A stretch of DNA of 64,000 nucleotides, from the NCBI RefSeq assembly GCF_000003815.2, contig NC_049980.1, forward strand, positions 10,512,714-10,576,713, given 5' to 3'. The position numbers and the translations under genes are program-made. Positions 1-13,000 of this stretch are shown here, in pieces (position 1 is the stretch's first letter; every line of letters begins with the position of its first letter). The notes under the pieces are model-generated. The model ran no database searches and was not told where the DNA came from. It saw nothing but the letters and a program-made list of their open reading frames with translations. The DNA comes from Branchiostoma floridae. Lineage: Eukaryota; Chordata; Leptocardii; Amphioxiformes; Branchiostomatidae.

Positions 1-945
1 TTCTGCACTTTCGGACGTGAGGCTCCGTGGAACGCCTTACGGCTACCGGGCTAGATTAGGGCCCGGGCCCCGGATTTTTCTAAACTCGGATTTAGAATCA
101 ACCCGGGACCCGGTTACAAATAGGCACCGTACGCTAATCGTGATCACGCTGAAAGGTGCTCCCACAGTATACGACAGTCCATCGGGACAAATCATTTGTG
201 GATTCGAGGCCCAAACGGAGCTTCAGCCCTTACGGGCATCGGTACGGTGCAAATCTAATGTGACCAAAGCATAAGGAGAGATATGCTTTATACAAGATCA
301 GTTTAATTCTGCAGTCCCTGTGGGATATAAACTCATGCCGCCCTAGTCGACAGCGCACTACTTCCCCCGTACCCACCACACACGTGTTCGTAGCGTTATC
401 AGTTGCCTACAGGCGGATATGGCTGTGTGCCCATTGACCAGCACTGTCGGTATTACTCGCAAAACGTTTCTGTTCAGCGGATTGCGCCATGTCAGTGTAT
501 ATGTGCCGAAAATGGACCATTTTCTAAGAATTAAGACGGGGTATCCTGTGTGCATATAGTGTCTATTATGTGCTTCTTTTTGTACATGACCAGGAACATA
601 CATGGGAAATATCTAAAGATCGCGGTTGTCCAAACTCAATTTTGTCCTGATTTCAACAGCTAGTTATGAAACTTCGATGTCAAAATTTATATTTAAAGTT
701 GTACCGTTATCCCGTCAGTCACCCCTCTTTTGCAGATAATCGACAGATCGAACTTAATATTCATTGACCTTCTGGCACATCGTGACATCTCTCCCCCTTC
801 CGCCCATTTAAGTCAGAACCATCGATCTGCGTGGTAGCTATAGGCTGAAAGTTTTCCTCTGTCTTGGCTTTCTGAGTAGACATACAGTCGATATCCCCAC
901 CGTCGTCCAGAGGGCGGCCGGGCCATTGCGATATCTAAACCGAAC
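1..945. other. 5' flank of the lectin gene, no gene supported
   Basis: No open frame here shows a recognisable domain or good splice sites. The first 270 bases are GC-rich and may be repeat-derived. The last 100 bases, just before the signal-peptide exon, must hold the promoter and 5' UTR of the lectin gene. I see no convincing TATA box at a usual distance. Confidence 0.4.
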
Positions 946-1033
946 ATGTCTGGAGAGAGTGGTGTGCACTGGACGATGTCGGGGGGTTTCACTCTCGTGC
1001 TGTTCCTGGTACTTGGGGCATCCACCTCAACAG
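946..1033 (+). CDS. Lectin gene exon 1: signal peptide
   Basis: Starts [14 protein letters not shown], followed by a hydrophobic run [12 protein letters not shown], a typical secretory signal. The exon ends in phase 1 at a GTACGT donor. The next phase-1 acceptor is the CTLD exon at 2531. An internal Met at codon 11 would also give a good signal peptide, so the exact start is uncertain by 10 codons. Confidence 0.72.
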
Positions 1034-4000
1034 GTACGTGGCATCTTTAAAAAAAATGATACATTACTGTCTCTATAGTTGCAGCGAAGTTTTTAACACT
1101 GTTCTGGAATTGAGGTGTACAAGAAAAGTACGAAAGTGTGAAAGGTGATCAGTGATAGGCTTTACACTTCATCCTGGTGTACCCAGGGTACTACAATAAG
1201 GAAGCGCTCTCTGTGACCTTCCCAGCGGTTGGATGGGTAACTTGATCCCCATAAATACGTAGACTAATAAAGCTGAAAACAAAGGCAGGGACTATGGATT
1301 AGCAAGTATTAGCATGACACTGGCCAAAGTCTTCAACTATTTTTCTGTACTGGTTTTTATGGAAATTAAACCTTATCGAACCATGCAGATGATGGTAACA
1401 AAGCTACATATAATCTAGTCAATACCATCTATGACTTACAGTTTTGAGAACCAACCTTGTATGTATTTATGGGGCTCAATTGACCCCTCAAACTACAGGG
1501 AAGGTCACAGTGGGAAGTACTTCCTTACTGTCCTACCCTGGGCACAATAGGCTGAATTTTAAACAAAAACAACATTTTTCATGGCCTTGGAACTTCGATG
1601 GAACTTCAAAATACTGTAAATGCATGCATTCAAGTTAGCGGGGATTCTATTTCATGGTAGCGGGAAAAGGACTTTTCGCGGTGTTTTTAAGTTCGCGGTA
1701 GCACCATGCACCGTACATCGTCTCTTACTGCCATGGAAAAATGATCGCAGTGGTTTTAAGTTCGCTGTGAAGCAGCAACCGCGAAAACCGCGAACATTAA
1801 ACCACCGCGAAAGTTTCTGCATTAAACAGTATCCGCGACCGGCTACATCGTATTGTCGTTTCATGACTGATAAACAACTGTCTATGGTGGCCATTTGTAT
1901 GCCCATTTGCGCCCAGAAGCAGGTAGGGAACAGTATATGGTCTAGTCTCAGCCAAAAGTCAGCAATATCAAAAGGCGTCCTATACTGCATTTGCGTACAT
2001 GTACTTCCACCGAGATTGTTATAAACATGTCAAACTGTATAGTTGTTTACTGCAAACTTCGGGAGATCGAGAGGATACAGTTATACGTGACTTGGCAGGC
2101 GTAAAGCGGGTATCTCACTGGACTGCGCCCACTTGTGCTGGGAAGTTGCACCGACTCTGTCCAAATTTTCCCTTGGTGTTACATTGACGGCGACAGAGAT
2201 GAGCAGAAAAATGGCCGCGCGCGAAATGTCAAATTTTCAGTTTCAATACAAAACAATACAAGATATGCTTATAGCCATATATATATATTATAACATGATA
2301 GTATTAAAACATGATATGTATGCTATCGAGATTTTGGTAATATGTTTTTTCACCAGGTTATACTCAAGTATATGTTTGGATAAAAACTCGTAACGTTGTT
2401 ATTTCAAGCACCAGTACCATGTGCACAACGATCAAAAAGTCCTAAATAGGGAATCGACATTTAATCCCAAGTTTAATTGGTTATCCATTACTACTTGAAT
2501 CATAAACAAGTTCATGGTTCTCCCAAACAGGCTGTCCCGGTGGTTTTACTAAGTTCGAGGGAGCCTGCTTCAAGGTGTACCACCAGATTGTTACCTACGA
2601 CCAGGCGAGGCAGTTTTGTGCCACCAAGGGGGGACTTTTAGCCATGCCCAAAGACAACAAGACAGACGACTTTCTGTGGAAGTTGAAGAACGCGGCGGAT
2701 TCCGGGGGCTATTTCTGGTTTGGTTTCAGCGACGAGAACTGGGAGGGCCGGTGGATGTGGGAAGATGGGACTATTCACAACAAGTCAGCGGACTGGAGCA
2801 ACTGGCGAGAGGGACAACCCGATAACCACAAAGGAGATGAAGACTGTGCACATTACAACTCTCAAGCGGAGCCGGGATGGAACGACCTGCCGTGCTCAGA
2901 CAAAGCGGCCAAGTTCATCTGTCAGACAACAGGTGTGTCTGACGACATTTCTTCGACAGTTGGGTTGCCATGGTGATCTAGAAATCAAATTAGTACCTCT
3001 CTGAGAAACACAAACTATAGATGAAAGCTACCGATGTTACAGCGACAGAGTATGCACTATGCGGCTGAAGCAGTAGACTGGTTTATTTGTTTCGGCAGCC
3101 ATAACGTACAAGGCTTATTTATGATAGCGTAAAATTGGTTACAAGAGTCTGGAAGTATTGAATTTCTCTTGCACAATGCAAATTGCTATCTTTTGTAGTG
3201 CATGTTTTAGCCTTGAACTTCCAAACCCGTACGATGTATCCTGAACTAACGACTGTTTATTTTCAGATGACGAGGCAGTGAATTGGTCCAGTACGACCAT
3301 GACGTCACTCGTGACCGACCAGATGGAAACGCCAGCATCGCGAGAAACTCCAGGTACGAGTAATGGTAGGTCCCATTTGGGCCCGCAGGGGGGTCTACCG
3401 AAAGTGCGAAAAGGAACGAAAAGGAACGAAAAGGAACGAAAAGGAACGAAAAGGAACGAAAAGGAACGAAAAGGAACGAAAATTCGTTCCTTTTCGCAAT
3501 TTCGCTACCGAAAGTGCGAAAAGGAACGAAGTATGAAGCAAATTCAAATAAAATCGATGGTAATATTAGGAAAAGGTAAACTGTGATCGGCAAATGCATT
3601 TTGCGGCTTGTTCCACGAAATTCCTATAGCAATGGTTCAATGGAGGAATGAATATTGATGAGACCTATCTATGCATATCTATGTTCATGTACGTGTTAAT
3701 GTGGTTATAACATTCCTTAGAATATCCATATTACATTTATATTATAAAATTTCACAAGAAGAAATGGATTATGTCGAGAACGATTGCGCATATTTTATCA
3801 TAAAAAGCCATGCTATGTGGATATAGTTGTTAAAAAAATGCAATGATAGCAAAGTTACAAGTATATGTATTGCACAATTTGTAAGAACTTGACCTTAGAG
3901 AAATATAGGTCGCATGTTCGAACCCAGGGAAGTCGACGATCGGAAGTTCGAGCCCAGCATGTTGGGAATTATTTTTCCTTCCTTTTTTTTCACACTTTCA

Positions 4001-7000
4001 TTAATATTAATACAACGCCTTAAATTTGTTTTGCAACCAGGACATCTAAACCCGGCATTGGGATTTTTTATCATCAGCGAGGGCCTGATGTCGGTCGCAA
4101 GAGGCAGAAATTTATTTGTATTGAATATGACGGAAAATTGTTGACAGAAATTGTATTTACCAATATCCTTTGCACAAATTCCTCACGTTGGCACCTTTCT
4201 TCCCGCCAAAATGATGAATACTCATGGTACAACTTGATGAAATCTCTTTGGTACTGTATGTATATATGTCTCTCCTTTTACAGCTTTTCTTTCGTTGTGA
4301 ACGAGCGAGAAGATATGTCTCCAGTCTCCAGAAAACCATGTTGTTGGCCCTGTTAAAAGGAGCTGTCATGCTCGTGGGGCAGCAGTTTATTAGCATATCT
4401 TTCCTGACCGGATTTCGCGGGTCATTTGCATGCGGCGCTCCCCTCTAGGGAGAATAAAAGCCACCCAAATACAACAACAACGTTACAATCTTGCCTCATC
4501 CTGAAAATGTATAATAATCGATATTCATCTACCACCCAATGAATTTTAGTCCTTACTTTCTTATCTCAGTTCCGTTTCTTTGTATTTCGCAGATCTTCAA
4601 AGAATAATTTAGCCACACAAAAACAACAGCCTGAAACAGCGCTGTAAAAATTTGATAATGTCAAATTCTCGGTAAAATAAAACACGTTTCATAGGCTTCT
4701 AACGCCCGCAGTACCGATTCCTTATATTCTCATTGATTTTATTTAAGTTTGCTTCATACTCCATTCCTTTTCGCTCCTTTTCGTTCCTTTTCGTTCCTTT
4801 TCGTTCCTTTTCGTTCCTTTTCGTTCCTTTTCGTTCCTTTTCGCACTTTCGGTACACCGCCGCAGGGGGTATACCTGCTATAGCCCCACCAGGCTCTATA
4901 GCCACAAAGTTGTCCTGGTGGACCTCTGTCCATACCGGGGTACCTTCCTGTGTTTTTACGTGCTTCATCGCGCAGCTGCATGCAGACGACATGCCAAATT
5001 ATGTAAGAATGCGGCAAAGGGAACATAGAGGTACAGATGCGAACACTCATCACAATGGTCTCAGCCCAACATCAGTGATATCAAAAGGCGTCATACGGTA
5101 TGTGTATACGTGCACTTCCCCCAAGATTGTTATCAACATGTCAAACTGTAAACATTGGACTTCAGTTGTTTACTGCGAACTGAAGAGTACACACGCGACT
5201 TGGCTGGGTAACCCAACTTTGCGAATTTGTCACAATTTTACCTTGCGGTCACATTGACGCGCGACGCAGATGGGCCAAGAAAAATAACGACCCCGCCTGG
5301 AATGTAAGATTCTCAGTTTCGGTACAAGATTTGCATATGGCCTGCATGTGTTAATATTGACAATGGTTGGAGCCTTATCAACAACATCAACACCATTAAT
5401 TGAATGGTCTTTTTCGAGAATGACAGTCGCTGCTACACAAATCACATCTGTAAGCTTACTTAGTTCTTTTGCAAAGGTCTAACTTTATTGGAAATCACAA
5501 TGTTGCCACTGAGAACCAATGTAGAATGATTACAAATTCATTAACAAGAGATTTGCAGTGACAAAATAGGTGACCGTTTACGCTATCCATATTTGGAAAT
5601 ATGTTTTTTCTGTCACCAGGTTATCCGCAAGTAGATGTGTACCTCTGCCAGATGGTTACTAGTCTATTATGCGCATGTTTGTCTGTCTGTCTTTGTCCGT
5701 GAACACCATAACTCGAGAAGCCTTCGATGGATCCTAATGATATTTGGTATGTGGGTAGGAGTCAGGAAAAGGAAGGTTAAGTTCGATAATGTCCCCCTAG
5801 CAGCTTGCTAAGGTACTGCAGTGGAACGTCCATTTTTTACATCTCGTGTTTTGGAAATGCTCTGGTTGTGATTTTTAAGTGGTAAATAGCCCTTGGGATA
5901 TAGAGTAAGTGCTGTGAGTTTGGACCCCCTAGCGGCCTCTTTCGAACTACAAACTTACAAACTTTGGACAAGAATAGCTCAAGAACATGTTGACGGATCG
6001 ACATGATTTTGGTATGTAGATAGCCTAAGTGATAACTTACATGATACTATACTATTTATGCAAATGAACAGCTAATTTGCACAATAAATGAGTAAAGTTG
6101 ATAAATCCACTGCATTCCATGATAGGACTTCGAAACTTGTCAAATACGTAACTGAGAATCATGTCAATTATGCAAATGATGACGCCATTTGCATAATTAA
6201 AGAGGAAATATGATTATTACATAGTGGAAAAAGATGGGAATTTCATACTTACAATTATGAAGCTTAGTGAAGGGGAACATTATTAGGCATAAATCATGCA
6301 AATTAGTTTAGTATTTGCATACTTTAGGAGGAAACACTAAAAATTGACCTTCTCTACCACGATAAGACTTTCATGCTTTGGGCTTGTGCCTGTTTGATAG
6401 AGAAGATGATCAACCGAGACAAAATCATGCAAATTAGGACCATTTGGAGATGAGCTGCCAGATGCTGTACAAGCGCTAGCTGCCATATTCTGTACAAACA
6501 AATACAACAGGGATTCTAGTGTTACCAAAATGACAACAGAACTGCAGTGGATGTCACTTGAAAGTTGAAGACAGGAAAATGTCCAGACTTTGCATGATGT
6601 ACAAAATGACCAATAAACTGATAAGTATCTAATACAATTTCAACAAAGAACAAGAAACAGTCATGCCTTCAAATACCAGAGTTACCAACCTAAGGTTGAT
6701 GTGTTCAAAACATCGTATTTACTCATAACTATCGTATAGTGGAATCTATTATCACCAAGTACAGTAGGGGCATCTTCTCTGGATAGTTTTAAAGAACACT
6801 TGCAGATAGATGTGCAAAAAGTTAGGTGTGACGGGTCGTTCGGTGTAATATAACCAGCTGCTGTCGCGCCGCGTGCCTGCGAAGCTGGTGTGTTACGCCG
6901 AAGGGCGGTTATACCGGCTATAACAGATACAGATGGTATGAGTGGAGTTCTAGTGTTTATAATAGCATGTTTCAATGTTTCTGCTATAGCGACTGTCTCA

Positions 7001-10000
7001 AATGAGGAACTATTCACCAAGGAGGAAGGTCACTTTTTCGGTGATTGGCCTGACCACATAGCAGCGTACAACAACATAGACGCAGACGAGTGTGCCCGCC
7101 GCTGTCTGCAGGGTCACGGCAGTTACGACGGCGTCAGTAGACCATGCCTGTCCTTTAACCATCGCCCCGCGGGATCGCCAGAGGGCGGCAGTGCACGGTG
7201 TTGGCTCCGTAGTAGTGACAAGGACACGGCGGCGTCTCTTGGTTCTGAGTGGGACAGTTGGCCTCACCGACATTACTACCAGAGGAAAGGTAAATACATC
7301 ATCTTTACCCTCGCCACAAGGTTATGTTTTGAGCGTGTCTGTCAGTCTATCTGTCTGTCTGTCTGTTTGTCCGTGTACACCATAACCCGAGAAGCTTTGG
7401 ATGGATCCTGATGATGGATCCAGACTTTGCATGATGTACAAAATGACCAATAAACTGGTGGACGTACCGTAGGTTGGTAGGGGTTAGGAAAACGAACGTC
7501 AAGTTAGGTAATGACCCTAGCCTAGCGGCTTTCTAAAGTACAACATAAGAAAAAGCCAGCTTTTTCGAAAGCACTTGTTTCATCTGTGTCTATCATTTGA
7601 ATCATAAACAAGTTCATGGTTCCCCCAACAGGCTGTCCCGGTGGTTTTACCAAGTTCGAGGGAGCCTGCTTCAAGGTGTACCACCAGATCGTTACCTACG
7701 ACCAGGCGAGGCAGTTTTGTGCCACCAAGGGGGGACTTTTAGCCATGCCCAAAGACAACAAGACAGACGACTTTCTGTGGAAGTTGAAGAACGCGGCGGA
7801 TTCCGGCGGCTATTTCTGGTTTGGTTTGAGCGACGAGAACTGGGAGGGCCGGTGGATGTGGGAAGATGGGACTATTCACAACAAGTCAGCGGACTGGAGT
7901 AACTGGCGAGAGGGACAACCCGATAACCACAAAGGAGATGAAGACTGTGCACATTACAATTCTCAAGCAAAGCCGGGATGGAACGACCTGCCGTGCTCAG
8001 ACAAAGCGGCGAATTTCATCTGTCAGACGACAGGTGTGTCTGACGACATTTCTTCTGTTTACCAATGACGGTTGGGTTGCCATGGTGATCCAGAAACCTC
8101 TCTGATCAGCACAATCAAACTATAAATGAATACTACCGACATTGTATGCATCTGAAACAAATAAACCAGTCTACTACTTCTAAATCTGAAGCAGTAGACT
8201 GGTTTATTTGTTTCGGCAGCCGTAACGTACAAGGCTTATTTATGAACGCCTAGAAAATGCAAGATCATAGATACATCATAAGTTACAAGAGCTGGAGGTA
8301 TTCTCTTGCACAAGGTAAATCGGTATCCTATGTAGTGCATATTATAGCCTTGATCTTCTAAACCGGTATAATGTATCGTGTACGAACCGACTGTTTTATC
8401 TTCAGATGACGCCGCAGTGGAATCTTCAGATGACGCCGCAGTGGATTGGTCCAGTACGACCATGACGTCACACGTGAACGACCAGATGAAAACGCCAGCA
8501 TCGCGAGAATCTCCAGGTAATGCATGCTAAGGTCTGCGCCGAGGCCCTGGTTGATTTTAAATGCGAGTTTAAAAAAACAGCCAAGGGACCCAGATGTCCC
8601 CCAATATAGCCCGGTAGCCGCAGTGTGTCCTATGCCACGTAGGGGCCACGCCCCAAAGTGCGACAAAACAGGCCGTAAACTGCCCGAAGGGGCCCCAAAT
8701 GGGACTGCAGCATATAAATGTTGCATCAGGTATGTGGGGCGCTGGTTCGGGATTTTCAACATTGACTAATACCGACAAAGAAAGTTTGCCGTGGAAGGGA
8801 CTTCGCCGCGAAAACAAGGCGAAACTCCTCCACAACAGTTTCCCTTCCGTGGCAAACTCCATTCCACGACTAATGTCCTTTCCAGGCATAGAGAACCTTC
8901 GCCAACATTGCAAACTAGCCAACCAGCGCACAAGCACCCCAATAAGATAAAATCCAGCTTCGCTCAAAGTTTGCACTATTAGGCGGCTAGGGCAATAAGC
9001 CCCCAACAGCGAGAAGGTGTGTATTTTGCAACAGGCTAACCAGATGATGTATCTACATGTGTGTTTCCCAGGTGATCACGACTTGCAGATGATAACCTTC
9101 CCGGCTCCACGCAGCGTCAGTAACTACGCCAGGCTGATGACACCACGGTCTCAGGACTTGATGAGCTTTACTTTATGTCTGCACATGCGCACCGACCATT
9201 CCTACAGAAACAGATACAGATACAGGCAGACAAGTCTGGTCAGCTACGCCGTGGGAGGTGGCGAGCATGCTAACGAGCTGCTCCTTTTCAACGATGTAGA
9301 TAACGGTGGTTTTCAAGTAAGTTTACAACCTCGTTCGATATTCTGATCAAAACCTGTAGTGTACACGGCTATTACAACTTTCCACTGCCTCTTGTAATCT
9401 CCAAGCAGTTCTTGCGTGGCATAAGATACACATGTAGTATCATAAGCTGGGGAAGGAGTTTAGCCGGCAGAGGAGTTAATTGGCTTCGTGGTGGAATAAA
9501 ACTCCTCTGCTGGCTTAACGCCTTCCCCAGCTTACGTCACTTCTTATTCCACCGCAAGATCTGCTTGGAGATTATGCCTCTCGTACTTCTAGCAATACAT
9601 GTCGCAATGTTAAGAAAATCGTCAATGTTATTGAAATATATCATACAATATTATATATGTGTGTTCCAGTTATGGGTACGAAATGTGAATGCTGGCACGG
9701 TAGACTTGCCCGTTTGGGACGGCGCGTGGCACGAGATTTGCGCCACCTGGCGGAGCAGTGACGGACATTGGCAGATCTTCAGCGACGGCGCGCTTCGGGC
9801 CTCTGGCTCGGGGCTTAACACGGGGGGAACAGTGCGCCGTGGCGGCACGTGGATCCTCGCGCAGGACCAAGACACAGTCGGGGGAGCTTTCGTGGAGTCT
9901 CAGGCGTTCAGTGGAGAGCTCTCGCAGGTGAACCTTTGGGACCGCGTGCTGTCTTCGGATCAAATCGGAACAGATTGGTCAGTGTTCTGTAAACACCATG

Positions 10001-13000
10001 GCAACATGATCGACTGGGCAACAGCAAACATAAATATTTCCGGACTGGCCAGTAGTGATCAGTATCTCTGCGGTACGTACAGCAAACCTACTGATTGTCC
10101 AGATGACTATCAACCATTCCAAGGCACCTGCTACAAGGCGTTCGACGTTACCGCCACTTTTCACGAGTCCCTACGCATGTGTGGTGAAGACGGTGGAACA
10201 CTCGCCATGCCTCGCGATATGAAAACCAACAACTTTCTGGTCGGGCTGAAGAACTCGGTCGATCAGAAATCCTCGTTTTGGTTCGGCCTTCACGACAGGA
10301 TAGAGGAAAATTTTTGGAAGTGGATAGATGGAGAAGAACTGGGGGACTTCACAGACTGGGGACCCGGGGAACCTAATGACTATAAGCAACGTAATGAGGA
10401 CTGTGTCGTATACTACCCGCCCAAGAAGAATAAGTGGAACGACATGCCATGCCTTAACAAGCTGAAATTTATCTGCCAAGTGGATACAACAGGTATGAAA
10501 CGAGTCCAAGCCGAATAGTTTTGATTTGTAGTAAAAAATACTATACTTGCAAGAAATACTTGGTGTTTTGGACGCAGCATGAAACAATTGATGAATTGTC
10601 ATGAAACTTGGTCTATGGTTAGGTCATGTCCTGTTGAAGAAATTATTAGATTTTGGGCCGCAGCCGGCTTTCATTAGTACCGCAAAACTTCCGGGTTTAA
10701 TATCCCGTGTTCTATGCAAGCTATGATTGGTAGCTAGCTCGTGTAAGAAATGCCTTTAAATGTGAGCTTCATGCAAGTCCTAAGATAATATTACCACAAA
10801 ATAGTAATAAGACATTCTATGAAATTGGATGAAATTTGTTTTCTTTGATAGAAATATGTTTAGGCTCCATCACTGACGGCAAGAAGGCCAACCTTTATGA
10901 TAAAGGGTTTCTTGCTATTTCTGTCTCTTTTTCATAACATCCTGGGTACACCTGACTAGGTTACACGCCCTACGTCAATGAGAAAATCGCCTTCAAGGTG
11001 TTCGCCCAGTCGAAGACTTACGAAGCTGCGAAGCAGACCTGTGCGTCAGATGGAGGCCATCTTGCAGATCTCAAGACACAGGCGTTACACGACTTTGTTT
11101 TGGCCATGATCCAGAATGTGACGCCAGTAGGGACTACTGATCGGNNNNNNNNNNNNNNNNNNNNNNNNNNNNNNNNNNNNNNNNNNNNNNNNNNNNNNNN
11201 NNNNNNNNNNNNNNNNNNNNNNNNNNNNNNNNNNNNNNNNNNNNNNNNNNNNNNNNNNNNNNNNNNNNNNNNNNNNNNNNNNNNNNNNNNNNNNNNNNNN
11301 NNNNNNNNNNNNNNNNNNNNNNNNNNNNNNNNNNNNNNNGGTTTTGATGGACATAGTCTTTAACATGTTTCTTCTTCTAAATCTCTTCCGCAACTTACAT
11401 CTAGGTCGCCCTGAACTTTTGATACTTATATTCCCCTCCATGTAAATGGTGTGTGTGTGTGTGTGCGCGCGCGTGTCTGTCTGTCTCTGATATGTGGCAT
11501 GTGGATAGGGACTGGGAAGACAAAAAGGTCAAGATGGCGATTGGGCCACCTGGTGTCTGACCTTGGTACTTCAGCAATACTTCTTTTCTTTGTATCTTTT
11601 GTCCTGGACATACCGTGGCCTTGATTTTATGGTGGCAGGTAGACTTTGATGTAAGGAAGAAGTAGTGTAGGACCCCCTTGCAGTATGTTCTGGATTGTTG
11701 TCACATTTTTGTAAATCATAAAAGGAGGATATCTAAACAAAGGAACGACATTCGGTATGCAAGTAGTCAAGACGTTGTGCACAATGACGTGCAATTTATG
11801 CGGTAATAGGATATCATTTGAAAATAGTATCTTTAGGATATCGTTTGAAAATAGTATCTTTATTGCGCACCTCAATTCAATGGATAGGTTGAGAGCACGT
11901 GGACCTGGTCTGATGGGACTCCGGTCAGCAACTGCGCCTTCGCCAACTGGGTACCGGGGGAGCCTAACAACGCCGGCACAGGCCAGGATTGCGGGCAGCT
12001 ATGGACGGAGAAAGGTTTCAAATGGGACGACGACTTTTGCGGATATCAGCAGTACTTCATCTGTCAAAAAGGTATTTTACCACGTTTAGCACTTCCGTGT
12101 TCGGAGGTATTCTCTTTAGTGTGTTGGTATGTCTGTGTCTAGATTCTCCGCACTTAATTCCATATACTATGTATAGGCTGGTCTCGTGACAATTTGGCAT
12201 GAGGGTACGTGAAACAAATGCCCACTGGAATTTGTGAACACATTTGGCCTAACCCAATTGGCAATGGTTCATTTTGGAACTTTCTCCACTTTCAGGTTCT
12301 TCATCATTATATGACAGCCAAATGACCTCATTTTGTTGTGGGGGGGGGGGGGGGGGGGGATGAACTTTTACACCCGAAAAAGGAATTTGGAAATGGGGAT
12401 TTGGAAGAATCCATTTCGCATGGGGGATCGAAGTGTCGATTTTTGCATAAGGGGCTCAAATTCATTTTTGTAGAGTGGTATTAAGTGATCAATGGACACA
12501 ACATGTAATGTTATCAATCATTATCAATGAACCACAGTTAAACAAGATATACGAGAAACCGTATATATTTCAGAGAGCTAAGGGATATTCACAATTTTCC
12601 GACATTTTATTTCAACATAATTGTATTGAGAATGTATGTCCTGATGAACATCAGTCCTAGCTTCAATCAGATGTATTTGATAATCAATGGTTTCTGATTC
12701 TTCCAATTTGTAAACTTGCAGGTTCCGGCGAAGAAAACTCCTGTCGACGATCAGAAGGTATAGCTCTATGAATGCTGGACATCTTCTAAGTTGTGTATGT
12801 GATTGTAGACAAGGCATATCAATATATGATGTCAGCATTGCAACATATAACTGCAAGAGGTATATTTGTATAAACTCCTTGAATGTTGATTATGCATTCT
12901 CATCTCATCTATCCCTCAGTTTAACGCTTTGACCCTTGGCTCGCCACGAAAATCTGGAAACCAGTTTTCTGCACCCTTTTCTGTTTTTCTTAATGTTTCA

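Larger units (their letters stand above)
1950..3353 (+). repeat. Internal segmental duplication, copy 1 (intron + CTLD1 + linker 1)
   Basis: Intron sequence from about 1985, the CTLD exon, the following intron and the linker exon all match 5085-8516 in the same order. Shared landmarks include the strings around 2027 and 5137, and around 2345 and 5597. The signal-peptide exon lies outside the duplicated block. That fits an internal exon duplication rather than a whole-gene duplication. Confidence 0.75.
5060..8516 (+). repeat. Internal segmental duplication, copy 2, interrupted near 5640-7590
   Basis: Matches copy 1 (1950-3353) at both ends: intron sequence about 5085-5640, then CTLD2, intron and linker 2 from about 7595. 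The middle block of about 1.95 kb has no counterpart in copy 1. It contains dispersed repeats and the PAN exon. Confidence 0.7.

Noticed and set aside
3278..3586. Open frames rich in Lys/Arg/Glu (also 4699-5053)
   Set aside because: They translate the AACGAAAAGG decamer arrays of a foldback element; low-complexity artefacts on both strands.
3905..3960. Two B-box-like words (GTTCGAACC, GTTCGAGCC) as RNA polymerase III genes
   Set aside because: No matching A boxes or foldable tRNA around them; inside the foldback element.
6890..6937. Upstream extension of the PAN open frame
   Set aside because: It begins at a GTG, not an ATG; a nuclear gene would start at 6938 or be spliced at 6990.
9412..9669. 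N-terminal part of the long frame leading into the pentraxin exon
   Set aside because: It lies in the intron, includes a MITE, and is followed by a clear acceptor at 9668-9669. The previous exon joins in phase there.
11757..12089. Open frame over the CTLD4 C-terminal exon
   Set aside because: Wrong register; the true frame at 11888-12071 gives the EPN lectin motif.
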